A stretch of 32,000 nt of DNA from Bacteroidales bacterium (GCA_016285175.1 JAEEQF010000011.1:1-32000); one strand, 5' to 3'; counted from the stretch's first letter, positions 16,519 through 30,025 are shown. Numbers and translations are program-made. The notes: a model not told the origin generated them from the letters alone.

Positions 16519-16526
16519 TATATTTG
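16519..16526 (+). promoter_or_regulatory. Possible -7 element for the iron-sulfur/aldo-keto reductase pair
   Basis: TATATTTG on the plus strand, 22 bases before the ATG at 16549, inside a short AT-rich gap after the aromatic genes. No TTTG is seen at -33. Confidence 0.5.
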
Positions 16527-16548
16527 TACAAACGAATACTGATTCTAT

Positions 16549-18033
16549 ATGCTTAAAAAACTAAGAGTTGTCCTCGCCATAGTGTTCTGGGTGGGAATTA
16601 CGCTTCTCCTTTTGGACTTTAGCGGAGTATTGCACCACTGGCTGGGATGGATGGCCAAGCTGCAGTTCCTCCCCGCCTTACTGGCCCTGAATGTGGGAGC
16701 CGTCTTTTTCCTGGTACTTCTCACACTGGTTTTCGGACGGGTGTATTGCTCGGTTATCTGTCCCCTGGGCGTGCTCCAGGACGGGATTTCCTGGCTGGGA
16801 ACCCGCAAGAGCAAAGCCCCTTACAAGTATAAGAAGGAGCTAAAGTGGCTCCGCTACGGCGTGTGGGCGCTCTTTGTGATAGCGCTCATTGCCGGCGTGC
16901 AGGTCTTCGTGGCCCTGCTGGCACCCTACAGCGCCTATGGCCGCATGGTCCAGAACCTGCTGCAGCCGCTGTACCTCTGGGGTAACAACTTTTTTGCCTA
17001 TCTGGCAGAGAAGGCCGGCAGCTATGCCTTCTACCCGCGTGAGGTCTGGATCCGCAGCCTGCCCACCTTTATCATTGCAGCGGTAATGCTGGTGATCATC
17101 GTAGTCCTCTCCTTCAAAGGCGGCCGCACATACTGCAACACCATCTGCCCGGTGGGCACCACCCTCAGTTTCCTGTCCCGCTTCGCCGCTTTCCGCCCCG
17201 TCATCGACACGGAAAAGTGCAAGAAGTGCAAATCCTGCGAAATCCATTGCAAGGCCCAGTGCATCAGCATCGGCAAAGAGGAGCAGAAGATAGACTACAG
17301 CCGCTGCGTAGACTGCTTCAACTGCCTGGACACCTGCAAGTTCGGCGGGCTCAAGTACCGCTTTGTGTGGGGAAAGTCCAAGAAATCGGCCCAAAAAGAG
17401 GATGACAAGGGCCGCAGGGCCTTCTTCGCCGGCACCGCCATCGCCGTTGGTTCCGCCGCCCTCAAGGGCATCGAAGCCCGGGCGCAGGAGGCCGACAAGA
17501 AGGTGGACGGCGGTTTTGCCGATGTGCTGCCCAAACAGGCTCCCAAGCGGGAAATACCCATCACACCCCCGGGCAGCCTCGGCGCAAGGAACTTCTACCG
17601 CCGCTGCACCGCCTGCCAGCTGTGCGTGGCCGAATGCCCCAACCATGTACTTCGGCCTTCCAGCCGGCTGGAACACCTGATGCAGCCGGAGATGAGTTTC
17701 GAGAAAGGTTACTGCCGGCCGGAATGCACCCGCTGCGGCGAACTTTGCCCCGCCGGCGCCATCCTGCCCATCTCCAAGGAGGTCAAGACCAACTTCCATC
17801 TGGGAACGGCCGGCGTGGATGTAAATCTGTGTCTGGAGGCTACCGGAAAGAGCAAGTGCGGCAAGTGCGCACAGGCCTGTCCCACGGGTGCCATCATGAT
17901 GGTGGACGATGGGGAACACAGGCGCCCCGTCGTAGCCGAAGAAGTTTGCATCGGCTGTGGAAAATGTGAATATCTGTGCCCTGTGAGGCCCATCAGCGCC
18001 ATTACGGTTAACGGAAAGGAGGTACACGTATGA
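16549..18033 (+). CDS. NapH/NapG-like membrane polyferredoxin fusion
   Basis: A 494-residue protein in two parts. Residues 1-275 look like NapH/NosR-type proteins: four predicted membrane helices (about 6-22, 43-62, 103-125, 173-189), two CxxxCPxG motifs (Cys67/Cys71 and Cys196/Cys200), then cysteine clusters at 224-238 and 253-263 for two [4Fe-4S] centres. Residues 287-494 look like NapG/MauM: an internal twin-arginine stretch GRRAFFAGTAIAVGSAAL, then four more cysteine groups (353-363, 389-400, 437-444, 467-477). Such proteins take electrons from quinol or flavoproteins and pass them across the membrane. It overlaps the next gene by 4 bases (ATGA), so the reductase is the likely partner. 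Direction of flow and substrate unknown. Confidence 0.85.
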   Translation: MLKKLRVVLAIVFWVGITLLLLDFSGVLHHWLGWMAKLQFLPALLALNVGAVFFLVLLTLVFGRVYCSVICPLGVLQDGISWLGTRKSKAPYKYKKELKWLRYGVWALFVIALIAGVQVFVALLAPYSAYGRMVQNLLQPLYLWGNNFFAYLAEKAGSYAFYPREVWIRSLPTFIIAAVMLVIIVVLSFKGGRTYCNTICPVGTTLSFLSRFAAFRPVIDTEKCKKCKSCEIHCKAQCISIGKEEQKIDYSRCVDCFNCLDTCKFGGLKYRFVWGKSKKSAQKEDDKGRRAFFAGTAIAVGSAALKGIEARAQEADKKVDGGFADVLPKQAPKREIPITPPGSLGARNFYRRCTACQLCVAECPNHVLRPSSRLEHLMQPEMSFEKGYCRPECTRCGELCPAGAILPISKEVKTNFHLGTAGVDVNLCLEATGKSKCGKCAQACPTGAIMMVDDGEHRRPVVAEEVCIGCGKCEYLCPVRPISAITVNGKEVHV

Positions 18034-19369
18034 AACGGAGAGACTTTATCAAGATAAGCGGCGCAGCGGCCCTGGCCGCGGCCTGTGCTCCCAAGGGTTC
18101 CCAGGGGGCCAAAGTGAGTGACGAAGGTCCGGGAGAGATGGTCTACAGGACCAATCCCAACAACGGGGACAAGGTTTCCCTGCTGGGTTTCGGCTGCATG
18201 CGCTGGCCTATGGTACGCAATGCCGAAGGCAGGAGCGTCATTGACCAGGAAGCCGTGAACGAGATGGTGGATTACGCCATCGAACACGGAATCAATTACT
18301 TTGACACCTCCCCCGCCTACCTGCAGGGACAGAGCGAAATGGCGGCGGGCATCGCCCTCAGCCGGCATCCGCGGGAGAAGTATTACATTGCCACCAAGCT
18401 CTCCAACTTCAACAACCAGACGCCGGAGGCTTCCATCAAGATGTATCACGACTCCTTTGAGCAGCTCAAGACGGACTACTTCGACTATTACCTGCTGCAC
18501 GCCATCGGCAGCGGCGGCGTAGCGGCCTTCCGTCAGCGGTACGTGCAGAACGGGATGATGGAGTTCCTGGTCAAGGAGCGGGAGGCGGGCCGTATCCGCA
18601 ACCTGGGCTTCTCCTTCCACGGCAGCCCCTCGGAGTTCGACAGCCTTATCGCCATGCACGACAGCGGAGAATATCACTTCGACTTCGTGCAGATAGAGAT
18701 GAACTATGTGGACTGGAACCATGCCGACGGCCGGCGCAACGCCAACGCTTCCTATCTGTATGAGGAGCTGGACAAGCGGGGCATTCCCATCGTGATTATG
18801 GAGCCCCTGCTGGGCGGCCGCCTGGCCAATGTGCCCGAAGGCATCGCCCGCCAGATGAAACAGCGCGAACCGGACAAGAGCGTGGCCTCCTGGGCTTTCC
18901 GCTTCTGCGGTTCCCACGAGCGCGTCCTCTGTACCCTTTCCGGTATGACCAATATGGACCCGCTGGTGGAGAACGTCCAAACCTTCTCGCATTTCCGGCC
19001 CATGACGGAGGAAGAGCTGGAATTCATGGAAGAGATGGCCGTCCAGATGACGGAATACCCCATGATCAACTGCACGGACTGCAAATACTGCATGCCGTGC
19101 CCCTGGGGTATCGATATTCCGGGAACCTTCCAGCACTACAACCGCTGCATCACGGAAGGGACCTACGCCCAGTCACAGGAGCAGAAGAACTACCGGAAGC
19201 TCAAGAGGGCCTATCTGGTAAGTTACGACCGCGCGATTGCCACGGTGCGCCAGGCCGACCATTGCATCTCCTGCGGCGAATGCCTGAGCCACTGCCCGCA
19301 GAGCATCCCCATCCCGGCCCAGCTGAACCGGATTGCCAAGTACATCGAGAGTCTGAAACAGGATACGCT

Positions 19370-19373
<4 letters not shown>
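18030..19373 (+). CDS. Exported aldo/keto reductase with C-terminal dicluster ferredoxin domain
   Basis: A 447-residue protein. The N-terminus MKRRDFIKISGAAALAAACA has a twin-arginine motif and a lipobox-like Cys19, pointing to export and perhaps lipid anchoring. Residues 37-340 are an aldo/keto reductase barrel with the catalytic tetrad visible as Asp92 and Tyr97 (YFDTSPAYLQG), Lys123 (ATKLSN) and His157 (YLLHAIG). Residues 348-357 (CTDCKYCMPC) and 412-422 (CISCGECLSHC) can hold two [4Fe-4S] clusters. NADPH is not available outside the cytoplasm, so electrons may come through the clusters from the membrane protein encoded just upstream; this is inference. The stop shares the palindrome CTAG with the stop of the convergent S8 peptidase. 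Confidence 0.88.
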
Positions 19374-22985
<3,612 letters not shown>

Positions 22986-23014
22986 TTAAAGTTGATTTGC
23001 CTTATAAATCGACG

Positions 23015-23045
23015 CAAATTTACGAAAAATCTCGGACAAGAGCAA
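23015..23045 (-). promoter_or_regulatory. Promoter of eno
   Basis: On the minus strand CTTG (complement of 23043-23046), 20 bases, then TAAATTTG (complement of 23015-23022). Three of four bases match the distal TTTG and the proximal box is exact. It lies in the 91-base gap after the Kelch/AraC gene. Confidence 0.75.
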
Positions 23046-23064
23046 GGATAACGGGGCCGGAGCG

Positions 23065-24738
23065 TCAAACGTTTTCTTCCGCCGATTGCGACAACCACTG
23101 CTTGGGTGTCATTCCGGTCTGGGCCTTGAAATTCCGGAAGAAAGCCGTCCGGGAAGAGAAGCCGGACTCCTCGGCTACGGTGTCCATGAGCATGTCGGGA
23201 TGCTCCAGCATCAGCTGCTGGGCATGCTTTATCCTGTACCCGTTGATGAGAGTAGTGAAACTCACGCCGGAAATGGAGTTGAGGAGGGTGGAAATGTACA
23301 TCCGGTTGGAAGCCAGTTCCCGGGCAATATCGTCCAGCCGCAGGTCGGCCCGTTTCCAGAGTTCCTTTTCCTCAATCAAGTTCACCATCTGGCCCAGGAG
23401 ATCGCTGCGGTTTGTACCTTCCTCCGTTTCTGCCGATGCGGGCGGAACGGACTCCGGTTTTTTGCGCCGGAACACATACACGGCTGCCAGTGCCAGCACG
23501 GCCGCCAGCAGCAAAGCGGCCCATCCCCACGGGAAGGCGGCCTTGGAGCGGGGTTCCGTGCGCAGGAGCCAGACTTCCCGGGACGTGACGAAATTGCTGC
23601 TTGTCTGGCTGTCGGCCTGCTTTTCAAAACCCACGCCGCCAGCCACCAAAAAACCTTCTCCAGGAAGCAGTATGGGTTGCACAGAGGCAAAACCCCCGTC
23701 GGGATGTTCGGCATAATAGAGTTGAATGCCCGCCTTGCGGCCATCAAAGATGGCATCGTAGTCCAGCCGGGCCACATAATATCGGCCGCGGTCCCCATTG
23801 CCATATAGCCAGACTAGCCGCTCGCGGCGATCTGTCTGCAGTGCGAAAAAATGTTTGATTCTCTCTCCGTCGATTCCTTCTGTGGGGAGCGATTCCTCTG
23901 TTTCCAGCAGGGAAAAATGCCCGTCCGTAACCCTGAGCATGCCAAAACTCCCATCAGCCCGGTTCCGGGCGGGAACAAGGTAAGTATTCAGGCCGATGCC
24001 ACATTGCTCCGGAGGATAGCTGCTCCTGAAAACCGCCCAGTCTTCCAACAGGGGCTCCCGGGAAGACTCTCCCACAAGGCGGTCCACCCGGGCATCGGCC
24101 TCCTTGCCATAATTGTCCTCGCCACCGAAAACTATCATGTCCTCCCCTTCGGGCAGAATCCACGGCTGCACCCTGCCCGAGGGCAGTTCTTTCACCGTCA
24201 CGAAGCCGTCTTTGGGAGAGTACAGCCCTATCCCGTCATCGGCATACCAGTTGCCTGAAACCACAACCCGGCCGTCCGGGAGCGTGAGGGCCGATGCATA
24301 AGCCCGCTTTCTGTCCAGGATATCCATTCCCCGGAAAGCGTGTGCGGAGGGATCATATACCTCCACGCCCCAGCTCTGGCCGATGCCGAAATCCTCTGAA
24401 CTGCCACCTCCTACCATCACGGTCCCGTCCGGCAGCTGCGCCTGAAACCCGCCGTCGTGCAGATAGGCCATGGGTATCTCGTGCCAGGTTCCGTCCTTAA
24501 AATATTCCGCCGTCCGGAGCAATTTGAATCCGTCGGTATGGCCACCGAACACGGTAGGCTCATCTCCCAAGAGCAGGACTCCGTGCCCGCCCCGGGGGGA
24601 ATTCAGATCCGGCAGCCGTTCCAGCTGCATCCGGATAAACTGCCCGTCAGCGGCCATTTCCTGCGTCCCGGCAGGTTCCGGGGCGCAGGAGAGGACCGTT
24701 AAAAGAACGGACAATATGCAAAAGTGCAAATGCTTCAC
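23065..24738 (-). CDS. Transmembrane regulator: periplasmic Kelch-like sensor plus cytoplasmic AraC-type DNA-binding domain
   Basis: A 557-residue one-protein signalling system. Residues 1-18 are a signal sequence with a lipobox-like end (VLSC). Residues about 35-395 contain repeated Kelch-type glycine pairs (VFGGHTDG, VMVGGGSS, VVVSGNW, IVFGGEDN, LVAGGVG) spaced as in a beta-propeller. A membrane helix spans about 402-423 (WGWAALLLAAVLALAAVYVF) with a positive RRKK inside edge. Residues 455-552 are a double helix-turn-helix of the AraC family (LRLDDIARELASNRMYISTL, then ESGFSSRTAFFRNFKAQTGM followed by TPKQW). No kinase or receiver domain lies between, unlike hybrid two-component regulators. 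It starts with GTG 19 bases after the large lipoprotein gene and probably controls that operon; its ligand is unknown. Confidence 0.85.
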   Translation of the reverse strand: MKHLHFCILSVLLTVLSCAPEPAGTQEMAADGQFIRMQLERLPDLNSPRGGHGVLLLGDEPTVFGGHTDGFKLLRTAEYFKDGTWHEIPMAYLHDGGFQAQLPDGTVMVGGGSSEDFGIGQSWGVEVYDPSAHAFRGMDILDRKRAYASALTLPDGRVVVSGNWYADDGIGLYSPKDGFVTVKELPSGRVQPWILPEGEDMIVFGGEDNYGKEADARVDRLVGESSREPLLEDWAVFRSSYPPEQCGIGLNTYLVPARNRADGSFGMLRVTDGHFSLLETEESLPTEGIDGERIKHFFALQTDRRERLVWLYGNGDRGRYYVARLDYDAIFDGRKAGIQLYYAEHPDGGFASVQPILLPGEGFLVAGGVGFEKQADSQTSSNFVTSREVWLLRTEPRSKAAFPWGWAALLLAAVLALAAVYVFRRKKPESVPPASAETEEGTNRSDLLGQMVNLIEEKELWKRADLRLDDIARELASNRMYISTLLNSISGVSFTTLINGYRIKHAQQLMLEHPDMLMDTVAEESGFSSRTAFFRNFKAQTGMTPKQWLSQSAEENV

Positions 24739-24743
24739 CTTTG

Positions 24744-24760
24744 CAAAGATAGCAAACTTA
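24744..24760 (-). promoter_or_regulatory. Two overlapping candidate -7 elements before the Kelch/AraC gene
   Basis: TAAGTTTG (complement of 24753-24760, sharing its TAA with the stop of the upstream gene) and TATCTTTG (complement of 24744-24751) both fit TAnnTTTG. The second ends 5 bases before the GTG start at 24738, so a transcript from it would be nearly leaderless. No distal element is seen. Confidence 0.4.
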
Positions 24761-27700
24761 TCTATATACGGGACGGATACTCAGACCCTGATGCCGATAC
24801 ATGCTGTATTCAGCTCCGTTAGTAGGATAATATATACCAAACTCATATTCGGCGGCATACTCTGTCTTATACCTTCCATAAGCCGGAGCATAGGACAAGC
24901 TGTTGGTCCAATAGGAGCCGTCAGGGATAAATATCTGCGCTCCATTGGCTTTGCTGGTAAACAAGGTTCCACTCACCGCACCCTTCTCAACAGAGCTGGC
25001 GTTGCAGTTACTCCTGAGCTCAACCCAATCATCAGGTGAAGGAATATGCCATCTGGTTCCCAGATTGACATAAGCGGCATCGTCGGCATCCTCCAATGTA
25101 ACAATGGTGTCATAAGTATATTTACTGGGAGAAAGGACATTCCCGAAAATATAGTTGGAGCCGGAAAATGTTTCTTTCGTCGCGGTTTCACCCCAGGCAT
25201 AAAAATCTCCGGTACCGGCCGTAAAACCGGCACCCATATTTATGTTGGCCCATTTGGTTCCTGAGGGGAGACCCAAATCCACTATGGCCAAGGCGGTTTC
25301 CGTAACCGTAATATGGCAGGAGCCCGTCACCCCGTTGTCAAAGGCCGTTATCACAATGTCGCATTCACCTGGCTTCCAAGCGGTTACAAGACCGTTTTCA
25401 TCCACGGAAGCCACCGTATCATCCGTACTGCTCCAAGAACTTATCGTTACGGTGACATCGGCCGGAACGAAGGAAGCGGTAAGCTGGAACGTCTCTTCCT
25501 CCGCAAGTGTCAGCTCCGTCTTGTTCAAGGCAAATCCTGTCGGGCGCACCCGGATGCTGCTTTCCTTCACGCAACGCACATTGAAACCGGCGCAGTAATT
25601 GTCCGGCCAATAGTTTCCGTACTTGTCGGTACTGCTCAATTCATCCCAGTAACGGAACCCGTTCAGTTGCCTGTCACTGCACCCGTTATATTCCGTATTG
25701 GCCAGCAGGCCATCCTCTGACCATAAGTGGGCTTGGAAGTAAATCGGTTTTTCTACGGCACCTCTTCCGTAACAACGATAATAAGTCTGGGTATCCGTGC
25801 TCCAGGAAAGTGAGGTACGGATTCTGAATGCACCATCCGGGAACGAATAGGTGTTACCGCCCAATGTCAGGGTAAGAGCCTCCGCATCCCTTGGTTGGGC
25901 CTCCTGGAACGCCTCCATGAATCCTCCACGCCACTGCCAGGAAGAAGGAACCCGGTAACCCGGAGGGCAAGGGTCGAAGATGGTTTTCTCTTCACCCCAG
26001 AGCTCATCCGTCATGTCGCAGGCCCATTCCGAGGAATAATAAGCATTCAGTCTATAAGGATTATTGAAAACGAACTTGGTGGGTGTCGCAATGGTTTCCG
26101 CCAGCGTATAAGTGGTAGCGTCAATTTGTACCCGGGTCTCGGCCGTTCCCAACACTTTGGGCACATAATTGGTTCCATTCTGGTTGCTGAAATCAAAGGT
26201 GGCATAGGTATTCAGGAAAGGATCCTTCCGCCCCCACTGGTAGAGCAGACCATAGTTGGAAGGAGCCGTATCGGCCGACAGGGCTCCCAGGTTGCGGTCC
26301 ATGAACACGGCGCCTATGGGGTAGGTTTGCACCGAGGCTTCCAGATCATCGTCCGTAAACCATAAGTGCCAGCTCCATAGGATGTTGCCGTCAATGTCCC
26401 TGATGGCCACCACGGCGTTGCCTTCGCGGTATTCGTCACCCGTGGAGAAGTACACATAATTATCCTTGTATCCGATTTTCCGGATCAGTTCCCCTTCGGC
26501 AGGAGCCGTGGAGGTGCCATAGGAAGCCCACACCAGTGCGGCATCCGCGATAGTTTCGGCACTGGTAGCGGCAGTGATTCCGGCCAGGTTGGCGGCGCCG
26601 TTTCCCTTCACGGTTGCCTGGAACTTATAGTTTCCGGCGGCAGGGACGATATAGCTGTTGGCCGATGCCACGGCGCTGAGGTCCGTGTAATCGTCGATAT
26701 TACGGGCATCCACGTCTTCCACGGGACGGATGGTATAACCCGAGCGGGTATAATTGTCCGTGTGGTCGGCACTGAAGCTGGTGCCTCCGTACCAGGCCCA
26801 GGCATGGTCCCTGTCAACGCCGGTGCTGGTCCAGTAATAGCAGCTGCCGGGGTTGCCGTATTCAAAGTCGCTGCGGCAATTGCCCAGGAAACCGGCTCCG
26901 GGCAAATTGGCGCTGGACTGCCGTACCTGGTCCATCTCATCCTTGCTGGGAACCTTCCAGCCCACAGGGCAAGGGTCGTATATGGTCTTCTGGCCGCTCC
27001 ACCACATACCGGTGGTATATTCATCGGCCTTCTGCCAGTAATGCTGGCTCCAGCCATAGGGATAGGTGGTGGGGTGGGCAATGCTGTAAGCGACAGACAT
27101 ACCCTCCTCATCGAAGTTCACTATGCTGTAAGCCGTCATGCGGGCAGGGTAATAACCGGATGGCGTATAACTGGCGTTACTGCTGCCGGGGAAAGGATCC
27201 TTGCGGCCCCATTCATAGGCAAATCCCCTGTAAGTGACAGCGCCAACTCCCAGTGCACCCAGGTTACGGTCCATAACTACCAGGCTGCCATAATCCACAC
27301 TTTTAGGCGCATCCGTAGCCCAGATGAGCCAGCTCCATAGAACCTCGTCGTACTCCTTGTCATACACGCCCGCGGTTCCGCCGGTACCGTCCTTGTAAAC
27401 GGCCACGTAGGCATCTCCGGCAGCGAAAGTCTCCGGCGTGTTGAAATAGACATAGCCGTCGTAATAGCCCACGTCGTAGGCCCCGTCGGCATAACGGATG
27501 GCCTTGCCGCACTCGGCCAGTTCCCAAAGGACGGTGACGCCGCTGATATCGGCCTTGACAATCTCGGTGGCATCGGTGCCAGTGAGCGGATCCAGTCCGC
27601 CATTGCCCTTTACAGTGGCCTTGAACTTATAAGAGCCGGCTTCGCTCACTATGTAAGTGTTGGCCGTACCCTTGGCGCTGAGGTTGGTATGGACCACTTC

Positions 27701-28546
27701 CTCCGTGAAACTGAGCGTAACGTCCGTAATCAGGCTCCGGCCCACAGCCACGTTCTTTCCCTCTTTCAGCGTCCACGTTTGCCGGACACCCGTAACCGTG
27801 ATGGCAGTAATGGTGAGGCCGGTATAGGTATTGGCCGGAACGTAGAAGTAGAACGGCGTGCTTGCCGATGAAAGGAGAACGCCGCTCCCGCCGCAATCCA
27901 GTGATAGGTTGCCGCCTGCCGCCACTGCAGCAATGAATCCGTCATCGGCCAGGGTGGCGGCATTGGTGATGGCTCCGCTGAGGCCCTGGTCGGCACTCAG
28001 GGTAATCCGGCTTATCCGCTGATCGGCCAGTTCCGTGCTCAGGTTCAGGCGGATAATGCCGCCTATGTTCTTGAACAGCAAGTTGGTGGTGCTGCTCTTG
28101 GCATACATCGGGGGATTGGCGACATTTCCCGCCAGATAGTGCTGTGTGTCAGGAAGTTCCGGGGAGCCGTCATTATAGAACGTGGATGGATACCAGGCCT
28201 GGTACGGGGCTGTCTTGCCCTCGTAGCCGGTGGCAAGGGTAAAGTTGGCATTGCCGGAACCGCTGTCGGTGGTGGTGAAGGTTCCTATCTTACCGGCGGC
28301 GTCCTTTACCGTGATTTCGTCTCCGTCCTGCCACACCACTTCATAACCAGTGGCGTCACTGCCGGAGAGTACGGTTTTGGTGAGAGGCGCTTCTATTTCC
28401 GCAGTGAAAGCCACGTCCCCTGACGGAACAACCTTTGCCTGAGGACCTTCCAGTTCCTGCTGCAAGCAAGCACTTGTCAAAAAGGCCGATGCAACTACTG
28501 CAACCGCAGTAAGGATATCATATCTTTTCATCTTTCGCCCTCCCAT
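24758..28546 (-). CDS. Very large surface lipoprotein: fimbrillin-like domain, FISUMP-like modules and an Ig-like domain
   Basis: 1262 residues with a lipoprotein signal (ILTAVAVVASAFLTSACLQQ, Cys27). Residues about 45-280 resemble fimbrillin-like proteins (AEIEAPLTKTVLSG, YEVVWQDGDEITV). Two homologous modules follow, about 288-610 and 622-995, each with an NTYIV or NSYIV ... GNG segment, a WSW line, MDRNLGAL, WGRKDPF, a DPCP ... P line (TIYDPCPVGWKVP, TIFDPCPPGYRVP) and, for the first, IRPVE. These lines are typical of the FISUMP-type domain. About 1000-1080 is a Big_2-like Ig domain, and 1083-1262 a third, divergent module (DLGLPSGTKWANINMG to LSIRPVYR). The ATG at 28546 overlaps the previous stop as TAATG; an ATG at 28531 is preceded by a purine-rich GGGAGGG. 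Probably an adhesin or fimbrial-tip protein. Confidence 0.8.
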   Translation of the reverse strand: MGGRKMKRYDILTAVAVVASAFLTSACLQQELEGPQAKVVPSGDVAFTAEIEAPLTKTVLSGSDATGYEVVWQDGDEITVKDAAGKIGTFTTTDSGSGNANFTLATGYEGKTAPYQAWYPSTFYNDGSPELPDTQHYLAGNVANPPMYAKSSTTNLLFKNIGGIIRLNLSTELADQRISRITLSADQGLSGAITNAATLADDGFIAAVAAGGNLSLDCGGSGVLLSSASTPFYFYVPANTYTGLTITAITVTGVRQTWTLKEGKNVAVGRSLITDVTLSFTEEVVHTNLSAKGTANTYIVSEAGSYKFKATVKGNGGLDPLTGTDATEIVKADISGVTVLWELAECGKAIRYADGAYDVGYYDGYVYFNTPETFAAGDAYVAVYKDGTGGTAGVYDKEYDEVLWSWLIWATDAPKSVDYGSLVVMDRNLGALGVGAVTYRGFAYEWGRKDPFPGSSNASYTPSGYYPARMTAYSIVNFDEEGMSVAYSIAHPTTYPYGWSQHYWQKADEYTTGMWWSGQKTIYDPCPVGWKVPSKDEMDQVRQSSANLPGAGFLGNCRSDFEYGNPGSCYYWTSTGVDRDHAWAWYGGTSFSADHTDNYTRSGYTIRPVEDVDARNIDDYTDLSAVASANSYIVPAAGNYKFQATVKGNGAANLAGITAATSAETIADAALVWASYGTSTAPAEGELIRKIGYKDNYVYFSTGDEYREGNAVVAIRDIDGNILWSWHLWFTDDDLEASVQTYPIGAVFMDRNLGALSADTAPSNYGLLYQWGRKDPFLNTYATFDFSNQNGTNYVPKVLGTAETRVQIDATTYTLAETIATPTKFVFNNPYRLNAYYSSEWACDMTDELWGEEKTIFDPCPPGYRVPSSWQWRGGFMEAFQEAQPRDAEALTLTLGGNTYSFPDGAFRIRTSLSWSTDTQTYYRCYGRGAVEKPIYFQAHLWSEDGLLANTEYNGCSDRQLNGFRYWDELSSTDKYGNYWPDNYCAGFNVRCVKESSIRVRPTGFALNKTELTLAEEETFQLTASFVPADVTVTISSWSSTDDTVASVDENGLVTAWKPGECDIVITAFDNGVTGSCHITVTETALAIVDLGLPSGTKWANINMGAGFTAGTGDFYAWGETATKETFSGSNYIFGNVLSPSKYTYDTIVTLEDADDAAYVNLGTRWHIPSPDDWVELRSNCNASSVEKGAVSGTLFTSKANGAQIFIPDGSYWTNSLSYAPAYGRYKTEYAAEYEFGIYYPTNGAEYSMYRHQGLSIRPVYR

Positions 28547-30021
28547 TATTCAAAATCATTACTGTCATAACTGTCATCCCCGACCTGGAAACTGTCGGCC
28601 GCCGCTTCGGTGTCCAGAACTTTATAGTCGCAGACCAGACGCATCGGAGCGGAATTGTCGAAATCATGGACATACGACCCCAGATTGGCGGATCCAAAGC
28701 CCAAAGAGGTACCAGACGAGCCGATAATTCCCCAAATCTGTGCATACCAGCTGTTGCTGGGTGTGTTTTCGTTAATATAAATCAGGACAGAACCTACGGA
28801 ATAAGCCGCATCGGTATATCCGTCGTCCCGTGTCCTCCAGTAGCCTCCGGCACCCATGGGCACGAAATTTCCGTTGCTGATGAACTTGACGCCGTTGATT
28901 TCACCGACTGTCATCCATTGCCGCTCACTGGCATAGAAAAGTTCCTGCACTTCGGCCCGGGTGGGAAGACGCCATCCGCTCCAGTCAGCAGGAATTGTGA
29001 TCCCCTCGGAATTAGGTGTACCATTGGAAATATTATAGTCGTACGAATAGTCCACCGAGGAGCCCACGTTGAACCTGGCCCACTTGACGCTCAGGCCCAG
29101 GTTTTCCCAGGTTTGGTTGGCATAAGTTCCTTCCATAGCGGAAGTAGCCATATCTTCATACAAGGTCATGGTCTTTCCATAAACCTTACCGGCCTCATAA
29201 TCGGCATCCTTGGTGGAAACCAGGCGGGTATACCCCTTTCCGTCCTCATCCACGGCATGGGCCATCAGGCTGGTAGTGGTCTTGTCATACACGGCGAAAT
29301 AACCGGCATAAGTGCCTTGCCCGTCGCTGGATGCTTCCGTGTAAAAAACTTCGGTGGATGCGTTTGAGCCGGAAACCGTGCCGTTGGGGGCAATCGTAAC
29401 TGTCTTGTATACGCCGCCGGCCGTATCCATGCCCACAGATTCGATTTCTTTGGCCGAGCAGTTGAAGCGGAAACGAATATAACTCAGGAAATGCGTGGTG
29501 AGGCCGGTAATGCTTGCAGTGGTCTGATCGGCCGTAAGCGTAAGGGCATCCCCTTTCAGGATGTCATGCTCCAGGATATCGGCCAGAGTAGCGCCGCCCG
29601 GCGTTTCCAGATTCAGCGTAAGCGTCCCGTCCGTAACATTTACAAAGCCTTTCGTGAGTGATGTGGCGCTCACGGCATAAGGAATATAAGAGCCTTCCAC
29701 AACCGGATCGCTGGAAATGAATTTCCCTGTGCTGGTCCCGGCGCCTTCATTCAGCGTAAGCGTAATGGTGGTTCCATCACTCTTTATCAGAAAAATCTTG
29801 TCACCGTCCTCCCAGGTGGCGTCCGTTGTGCCATAGGAGATTTTGGTTTTCGGGTTCTTGGTTACGGCCGATACGGTGAGCGTAGTGACGGCCTTGGGAG
29901 GAGTAGAAGGAACAATCTCCTCCGGAGTAGTAACCGGTTCTTCGCGAGGTGTAACTTTGTTACATCCTATCGCCAGCGCTGCGACGAACAATACAGCGGA
30001 CCATTTAATCAGTTTCTCCAT
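28546..30021 (-). CDS. Fimbrillin-like lipoprotein with C-terminal FISUMP-like module
   Basis: 491 residues. Signal MEKLIKWSAVLFVAALAIGC with lipid-accepting Cys20. Residues about 45-290 have the fimbrillin-like pattern (TKNPKTKISYGTTDATWEDG, SYIPYAV, later AGKVYGKTMTL). Residues about 305-465 form one module related to the C-terminus of its neighbour (TWENLGLSVKWARFNVGSS, WSGWRLPTRAEVQEL, YWRTRDDGYTD, MRLVCDY). The tail is acidic (VGDDSYDSNDFE). It begins 4 bases after a 56-codon peptide gene and shares a TAATG junction with the 1262-residue lipoprotein, so the three form one translational unit. Likely surface-exposed; a shaft or anchor role is speculation. Confidence 0.8.
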   Translation of the reverse strand: MEKLIKWSAVLFVAALAIGCNKVTPREEPVTTPEEIVPSTPPKAVTTLTVSAVTKNPKTKISYGTTDATWEDGDKIFLIKSDGTTITLTLNEGAGTSTGKFISSDPVVEGSYIPYAVSATSLTKGFVNVTDGTLTLNLETPGGATLADILEHDILKGDALTLTADQTTASITGLTTHFLSYIRFRFNCSAKEIESVGMDTAGGVYKTVTIAPNGTVSGSNASTEVFYTEASSDGQGTYAGYFAVYDKTTTSLMAHAVDEDGKGYTRLVSTKDADYEAGKVYGKTMTLYEDMATSAMEGTYANQTWENLGLSVKWARFNVGSSVDYSYDYNISNGTPNSEGITIPADWSGWRLPTRAEVQELFYASERQWMTVGEINGVKFISNGNFVPMGAGGYWRTRDDGYTDAAYSVGSVLIYINENTPSNSWYAQIWGIIGSSGTSLGFGSANLGSYVHDFDNSAPMRLVCDYKVLDTEAAADSFQVGDDSYDSNDFE

Positions 30022-30025
30022 AGTC

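Noticed and set aside
28470-28500. AAAAAGGCCGATGC on the plus strand, same word as the palindrome loops
   Set aside because: No flanking inverted repeat; on the coding strand it is ordinary signal-peptide sequence (ASAFL).
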